Notes under the pieces: model-generated
The model's database searches: none
What the model saw: only the letters and a program-made list of their open reading frames with translations
Told to the model about the DNA's origin: nothing
Part shown: in pieces, positions 59,481 to 64,000 of the stretch
Layout: every line of letters begins with the position of its first letter
Position numbering within the stretch: the first letter of the stretch is position 1
Made by a program: the position numbers and the translations under genes
Assembly: GCA_023411575.1 (NCBI GenBank)
Contig: JAEYOP010000063.1
Coordinates: forward strand, 166,519-230,518
DNA length: 64,000 nucleotides
Source: Bacillota bacterium
GTDB lineage: Bacteria; Bacillota; Clostridia; Acetivibrionales; DTU013
Direction of reading: 5' to 3'

Positions 59481-62400
59481 TTAGATACCAGTATTTATTA
59501 TATAATCTACTACACAATCCTTGTCAAAAGTACCTGTCGTCGAAGAGGTTTCCTTCACCCATACTGCAATCCTGTAATTCCCCGTGGCGGTTGGTGTCCA
59601 TGTAAAGGTATTGTTTGATGAATATGCCTGCTTGATTTGCCAGTCCGTGGATTCTGAATATACAAAGAACATATACTGCAACGGAGTGGTTCCTCCCGTT
59701 GCATTACAGGTCCACGTTATCGGCGTATTTGCCGGCTGCGGACTTGCCGGAGCCGGTACCAGAGATGTTATCGATACGGGCTGGGCTGCAGGTGCCTGTA
59801 TTACATAATCTACTACGCAATCCTTGTCAAAAGTGCCTGTCGCAGAGGAGGTTTCTTTCGCCCATACTGCAATCCTGTAATTCCCCGCAGTGGTTGGCGT
59901 CCACGCAAAGGTATTGTTTGATGAATACGCCTGCTTGATTTGCCAGTCCGTGGATTCCGAATATACCCAGAACTGATATAACAGCGGGGATGTCCCTCCT
60001 ATTGCGTTACATGTCCAGGTTATCGGTATATTTGCCGACTGCGGGCTCACATGATCCGGTAACAATGAGGTTACAGTTACCGGAGTAGCTTGCACTGTAT
60101 AGTCAGCTACATAATCCTTGTCGAAAGTGGTTGTCGCCGAAGAGGTTTCCTTCACCCATACTGCGACTCTGTAAAACCCAATAGTAGAAGGCGTCGTCCA
60201 TACGAAAGTATCGCTAGACGAATACGCTTGCTTGATCTGCCAACCCGTGAATTCCGAATATACCCAGAACTGATATAACAGCGGGGATGTCCCTCCCATT
60301 GCGTTACATGTCCAGGTTATCGGCATATTTGCCGGCTGCGGGCTCACATGATCTGGTAACAATGAGGTTACAGTTACCGGAGTAGCTTGCACTGTATAGT
60401 CAGCTACATAATCCTTGTCGAAAGTGGTTGTCGCCGAAGAGGTTTCCTTTACCCATACTGCGACTCTGTAAAACCCAATAGTAGAAGGCGTCGTCCATAC
60501 GCAGGTATCGCTAGACGAATACGCTTGCTTGATCTGCCAACCCGTGGATTCCGAATATACCCAGAACTGATATAACAACGGGGATGTCCCTCCTATTGCG
60601 TTGCACGTCCAGGTTATTTTTGCATTTGCCGGGCCAGGACTGACCGAATCCGGCATCAAAGATGTTACCGTTAGTGGAGCTGCTTGCACTGTATAGTCTG
60701 CTACGAAATCCTTATCGAAAGTGGTGGTCGTCGAGGTTGCTTCCTTCACCCAAACAGCAACCCTGCAATTACCTGTAGCGCTTGGTCTCCATACGAAGGT
60801 ATTGCTAGACGAATACGCTTGCTTGATCTGCCAACCCGTGGATTCTGTGTATACCCAGAACTGATACAGCAAATTGTCTCCTGTTGTATTGCATTTCCAG
60901 GTTACTCTCGAATTTATAGCCTGTGGGCTTCCCTTATCAGGTTTTAGTGAGAATATGCTAACTTTAGCATTATTTATCGTGGTGAGTGCGTCCGCTCTTC
61001 CATAACCATAATCATTATCCGGGCCAGAGGCGCCAAGATCGGTTGAATATTGCAAAAGCAAACTTTGAATTTCTGCATTGGTTTTTGTTGGGTATTTTGA
61101 CCATACTAATGAAGCAATTGCAGCTATATGTGGCGATGCAGCGCTTGTTCCATAAAAAGGATTATAAAAGCCTCCTGCACCAGTAATTCTTACACCATCA
61201 ACCCCACATATATCAGGTTTAACTTGTCTGATTTCGCCATTTCTTAAGGTAACAGGTCCCCGGGAAGAATAGTAAGCAATCGTATTCGGAGCTGAAGCGT
61301 TAACTGTTCCTACCGCAATTGTTTCTGCTGAAGCCTGATGGCCGAATATGGAATCAGCAGGTTTAATATTTACAGAATCAACAATCCCTCCACTAATATA
61401 AACTTCAAGATTTCTCGTGGCACCACTTTTTTTACATACCCATACTGCAACATCCCTATTCTCTCCTGAATTATTTTTGACTACTATACGTTCATAAGGA
61501 TCCCCATTTCCTGATTGTACAAATGCACTCGTGCTAATTATTTGTCCGTACGCAAGATCAAATAGTATTAAATCATAGTCATTACCAGAGTGTCCAAATT
61601 CATCATCCCATTGTAAAAACACTCCTATGCTTTCACCATTCCTAACTCTTATATACAAATCCTTATCATATGATGAACGCCCCTCGCTGAAATCGTGAAA
61701 ACTAGGAACAGCACTATCACTGTAAAACCCACCCTGATAATGTCTGTCAGCGAAATTTCCGGCGGCAGATATGTATAGAACATTACTGTTCTTTGTAATA
61801 TAACTAACATGTTGCGCGATTGGTCCATCATCAAAATAAGGTTGATTTAACCAAGAAACATCGTCGATTATAATTTTACATCCGGCTTCTACCAGCTTAT
61901 CTATCCCACTCATAAAATTTATATAAGAACTGCCAGCGTCATGAAAATAAAGCTCTGCTCCGGGAGCAATGTCGTGAATTATTTCCAACATTGCCGTTCC
62001 TTCATCTCCACCTAAGGAATTACTTAATACATGAACGTTTGAAGGAAGATCTCCTGTCGATACTGATTGTGCGAGGCTTGTAACACCGTCAGAGAGTACT
62101 CCGATTTTTATATTCTTGCCGTTATAATCGGCTCCTAGGGCTCTAACTAAATCTGATTTAAGAATACCGTCCCCTTCAGTCAATGACGATCCAGTCATAA
62201 AAACAGGTGGATCAACTGTCTGTATGTTTATCACATCTTCTAAACTTTCTAAAGATTCCAGTTTAGATATACCCACCCAGGCTGTAAGTATTTTATTTTT
62301 TCTATCATATCCGTCGATGGTAAAACAGATATTTTCAATTACTTTTATGGCATCATCCGACTTGTATCTTATGTAAACATGTACAGTATCCTCAGTAATT

Positions 62401-62717
62401 TTTTTACTTATACCCTTTATTGAGGAACCCTCTTCTTTTATTTGGTCTGATAGTTTCAGATTCTCTATCAAATCATCTTTGCTTTGCCATTTAGAATCCT
62501 CTGTTTTGCCGGATAATTGTAACAAATCACTACCTAATTTGGAATTGATTTTGATCTCTTTTGTAGTGTCAATTTTCACTTTTGAGATGGCACCAATATT
62601 GCCATGATAATTATTAAGTAATTGGGATTCTTTCGCTGATACATTAACTGATAACGATAATATTATTGAAAGAAAAACCATAATACCTGTAGATATTTTT
62701 GTTTTAAAAATATTCAT
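59481..62717 (-). CDS. Large secreted S8-type subtilisin-like protease with five C-terminal repeat modules
   Basis: The 1078-residue protein has a signal peptide (about 1-28, ending VNVSA), a propeptide-like region to about 175, and a peptidase domain (about 185-590). The aspartate is in KIGVLSDGVT, the oxyanion asparagine in YISAAGNFAD and the serine in FYGTSAASPHIAAIASLVW. The usual HGTHVAG histidine segment is replaced by GGDEGTAMLEIIHDIAPGA, as in an S53-like subgroup. Five repeats of about 99 residues follow (TSLxPDxxSP to FDKDxVxDY). The ATG at 62717 has GGGGGG 5 nt upstream. It is probably cell-wall or environment facing, and its target is unknown. Confidence 0.88.
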   Translation of the reverse strand: MNIFKTKISTGIMVFLSIILSLSVNVSAKESQLLNNYHGNIGAISKVKIDTTKEIKINSKLGSDLLQLSGKTEDSKWQSKDDLIENLKLSDQIKEEGSSIKGISKKITEDTVHVYIRYKSDDAIKVIENICFTIDGYDRKNKILTAWVGISKLESLESLEDVINIQTVDPPVFMTGSSLTEGDGILKSDLVRALGADYNGKNIKIGVLSDGVTSLAQSVSTGDLPSNVHVLSNSLGGDEGTAMLEIIHDIAPGAELYFHDAGSSYINFMSGIDKLVEAGCKIIIDDVSWLNQPYFDDGPIAQHVSYITKNSNVLYISAAGNFADRHYQGGFYSDSAVPSFHDFSEGRSSYDKDLYIRVRNGESIGVFLQWDDEFGHSGNDYDLILFDLAYGQIISTSAFVQSGNGDPYERIVVKNNSGENRDVAVWVCKKSGATRNLEVYISGGIVDSVNIKPADSIFGHQASAETIAVGTVNASAPNTIAYYSSRGPVTLRNGEIRQVKPDICGVDGVRITGAGGFYNPFYGTSAASPHIAAIASLVWSKYPTKTNAEIQSLLLQYSTDLGASGPDNDYGYGRADALTTINNAKVSIFSLKPDKGSPQAINSRVTWKCNTTGDNLLYQFWVYTESTGWQIKQAYSSSNTFVWRPSATGNCRVAVWVKEATSTTTTFDKDFVADYTVQAAPLTVTSLMPDSVSPGPANAKITWTCNAIGGTSPLLYQFWVYSESTGWQIKQAYSSSDTCVWTTPSTIGFYRVAVWVKETSSATTTFDKDYVADYTVQATPVTVTSLLPDHVSPQPANMPITWTCNAMGGTSPLLYQFWVYSEFTGWQIKQAYSSSDTFVWTTPSTIGFYRVAVWVKETSSATTTFDKDYVADYTVQATPVTVTSLLPDHVSPQSANIPITWTCNAIGGTSPLLYQFWVYSESTDWQIKQAYSSNNTFAWTPTTAGNYRIAVWAKETSSATGTFDKDCVVDYVIQAPAAQPVSITSLVPAPASPQPANTPITWTCNATGGTTPLQYMFFVYSESTDWQIKQAYSSNNTFTWTPTATGNYRIAVWVKETSSTTGTFDKDCVVDYIINTGI
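59487..60969 (-). repeat. Five tandem coding repeats of about 297 bp
   Basis: The repeats encode Ig-like modules with LLYQFWVYSESTGWQIKQAY and FDKDYVADYTVQA. Copies near 60072-60368 and 60369-60665 are nearly identical at the DNA level with a 297-bp period; the outer copies are more diverged. This indicates recent unit duplication, and copy number may vary between strains or be collapsed in assemblies. Confidence 0.85.
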
Positions 62718-62832
62718 TTTAACCCCCCATATAGAAATCATATGACTAATATATTAACATATATTAGTTGTTATGTAAATATTCTCACAAAACAAATTAT
62801 AGTTAACCGAACTACTACCGGCTGAAAGCCGC

Positions 62833-63144
62833 CTATAAGTCGCTTATGTTGAAATTATCGTTCTTTAAATTTTCAGCTATATCCTGAGTCCTAATGTATT
62901 CAGCTATAACTTCATCTGTCACATTACCGCTGCTTGCAACAAAGTATCCTCTCCCCCATAAATGCTTTCCCCAAAACTGCTTATTTAGCTCTTTAAACTC
63001 CATCAGCAGTTTTCTCGATGTGTACCCTTTGATATATTGCACAAGCTTGCTGACCGATAGATGCGGTGGTGCCGATACCAGCAAGTGTATATAGTCTTTA
63101 GGTATATGCCCGGCCAGTATTTCTACTTCGGGTCTGCCGAACAA
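62833..63144 (-). pseudogene. tnpA: IS200/IS605-type TnpA transposase, N-terminally truncated
   Basis: The frame encodes KDYIHLLVSAPPHLSVSKLVQYIKGYTSRKL, HLWGRGYFVASSGNVTDEVIAEYIRTQ, the C-terminal two-thirds of a TnpA. The first about 45 residues are replaced by sequence fused from the neighbouring transposase fragment. The HUH metal motif, normally HVHLL or HIHLL, reads YIHLL, so a ligand is missing. The catalytic tyrosine in AEYIR is kept. The element is thus defective. Confidence 0.8.
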
Positions 63145-63880
63145 ACACCATTTTTAATCGCAGCAAACCAATAAAATTGGTCTGAAGTGTACCTTGAAAA
63201 AATAATAAAGAAAAGCCGGAGCCTGTGCTCCAGATTCATCACCAGCAGTTGCAGGGATATAGCACTTTCACTGGTACCCTGCAGACGAGTCATAATCCGG
63301 CCAAGGCCGTAAGTACGTTTGCCTTCGCCAAACTTTCCTTCCACTGCATTTCGTATTCCGGAATCAAGGATTTCCTGCTTCTGTTGTTGCTTCAATATTG
63401 CGGGATCCTTTGCCGGTCTACCTAGTGGTGGACCACTGAACCGATGTGATTCATCTTGCAAAACTGTACGTTCTCCCGGTTCCTGTATATCTTGTCGGCA
63501 ATGATAGCTTCCGGATATTGGTCGAACCGTCTCTTGTAATTCTCGGCGGGTTGCTTTAAGGTCGTTCCTTCGTTGTACGCGTCAAAACTCAGGGTTTCCA
63601 TGTAGCTGAAGCCATTGACAACACTGATCGAAAGCTTGGCTCCAAACTCGACATCCGCATTGATTTTACCTCTCACAATCGGGCGGATGAACGGCATGTG
63701 GAGACTGACAATTCTGTCCTCAATCTTGTATTCTCTACCATGGAACATGCTCGATTGCTGCCGGTAGATTTCCCTGCTGACCAGTAGATTTTGATACTGT
63801 TTTGGGTTCATCAGTGTCAGGCTGCTCTTTTCTGCCAGCCGGTCAATGATGCAAAAATCTCGTTTGATGTATCTGTTGTT
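63123..63880 (-). pseudogene. IS1182-like DDE transposase remnant, frameshifted
   Basis: Two frames together give the C-terminal half of an IS1182-type transposase. The first (63422-63880) reads MNPKQYQNLLVSREIYRQQS, VEFGAKLSISVVNGFSYMETLSFDAYNEG and AIIADKIYRNRENVQFCKMNHI. The second (63123-63461) reads GPPLGRPAKDPAILKQQQKQEILDSGIRNAVEGKFGEGKRTYGLG, where the last acidic residue of the DDE triad lies. A shift near 63430-63450 separates them. The N-terminal half is missing, cut at about 63880 by what looks like another element. Confidence 0.8.
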
Positions 63881-63903
63881 GTCAATAAAAAATGTGCAAA
63901 AAA

Positions 63904-63966
63904 GGCGGAGAAAATTGAGCAGGGAAAAAGTAATGGAAAAAATATCGGGCGGAGAAAATTGAGCAG
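63904..63966. repeat. Two direct copies of a 19-bp sequence at the edge of another mobile element
   Basis: GGCGGAGAAAATTGAGCAG occurs at 63904-63922 and 63948-63966, a period of 44 bp. Multiple short internal repeats near the tip are typical for the ends of IS21-type elements. They begin just after the truncated IS1182-like transposase, so a further insertion probably starts near 63870-63890 and continues beyond the window. Confidence 0.5.
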
Positions 63967-64000
63967 TTTTGGGCGGTATCTGCTCTCAGTCGATACCAGA

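Noticed and set aside
59487..60969. Regularly spaced repeats as a CRISPR-like array
   Set aside because: The period is 297 bp, the units are coding and in frame, and there are no unique spacers; they are protein repeats.

Overview
The window looks like a chromosome segment of an anaerobic, spore-forming, Gram-positive Firmicute of the class Clostridia with a mid-range GC content. The evidence is a B12-dependent ribonucleotide reductase, a LysM/GH18 enzyme of the spore-cortex SleL/YaaH type, a YtvI-like membrane protein, a c-di-AMP riboswitch before an NlpC/P60 endopeptidase, strong GGAGG ribosome-binding sites, and ferredoxin and hemerythrin genes. No rRNA, tRNA or CRISPR array was seen.

Layout. 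1-16.2 kb is mostly core genome: the end of msrB, a DUF4153 membrane protein, aspartokinase, a TVP38-type membrane protein, a second type IIA topoisomerase pair, a secreted LysM-CAP protein, a split ThrE-type exporter, a DUF4097 lipoprotein, a YtvI/AI-2E-type protein, the riboswitch-NlpC unit, a P-type ATPase relic, and a methyltransferase with its TetR regulator. 16.2-24.1 kb is a redox and nitrosative-stress block: a chemoreceptor with a nitrate-sensor-like P-box, a ferredoxin, nrdJ, hemerythrin, RIC/ScdA and an FNR-type regulator with four candidate cluster cysteines. Four promoters in this block carry a 16-bp palindrome exactly 32 bp, centre to centre, from their -10 box. The regulator therefore probably controls itself and the other three units. 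nrdJ also carries a pair of NrdR boxes.

24.2-30.4 kb holds a NapH-like polyferredoxin and a tightly overlapping operon of HTH protein, response regulator, histidine kinase, ABC ATPase and FtsX-type permease (peptide-antibiotic sensing and detoxification type). 30.42-34.41 kb is an AT-rich 4-kb insert in the yyaL gene. It is bounded by 12-bp inverted repeats, and each end carries its own diverged copy of the yyaL 5' coding region. I regard it as the most unusual structure here. It carries a predicted PD-(D/E)XK-like protein, an XRE/DUF2178 pair with a clear operator, and a sigma-like HTH protein, but no recognisable recombinase.

34.4-50.9 kb returns to core genes: the rest of yyaL, a KimA-like potassium importer, YitT, a DUF4097 protein, a LysM-SH3-GH18 hydrolase, a small zinc-ribbon protein, an acyl-CoA synthetase-like protein with an S41 peptidase, two RNA-modification enzymes, and an arabinose regulator with a GH51 arabinofuranosidase. 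50.9-59.3 kb is an AT-richer surface-polysaccharide cluster on the minus strand: acyltransferase, initiating glycosylphosphotransferase, glycosyltransferases, and a Wzm/Wzt-type exporter whose permease has an extra outer domain. 59.4-62.7 kb encodes a large subtilisin-like protease with five repeat modules. The right edge is a nest of broken insertion sequences.
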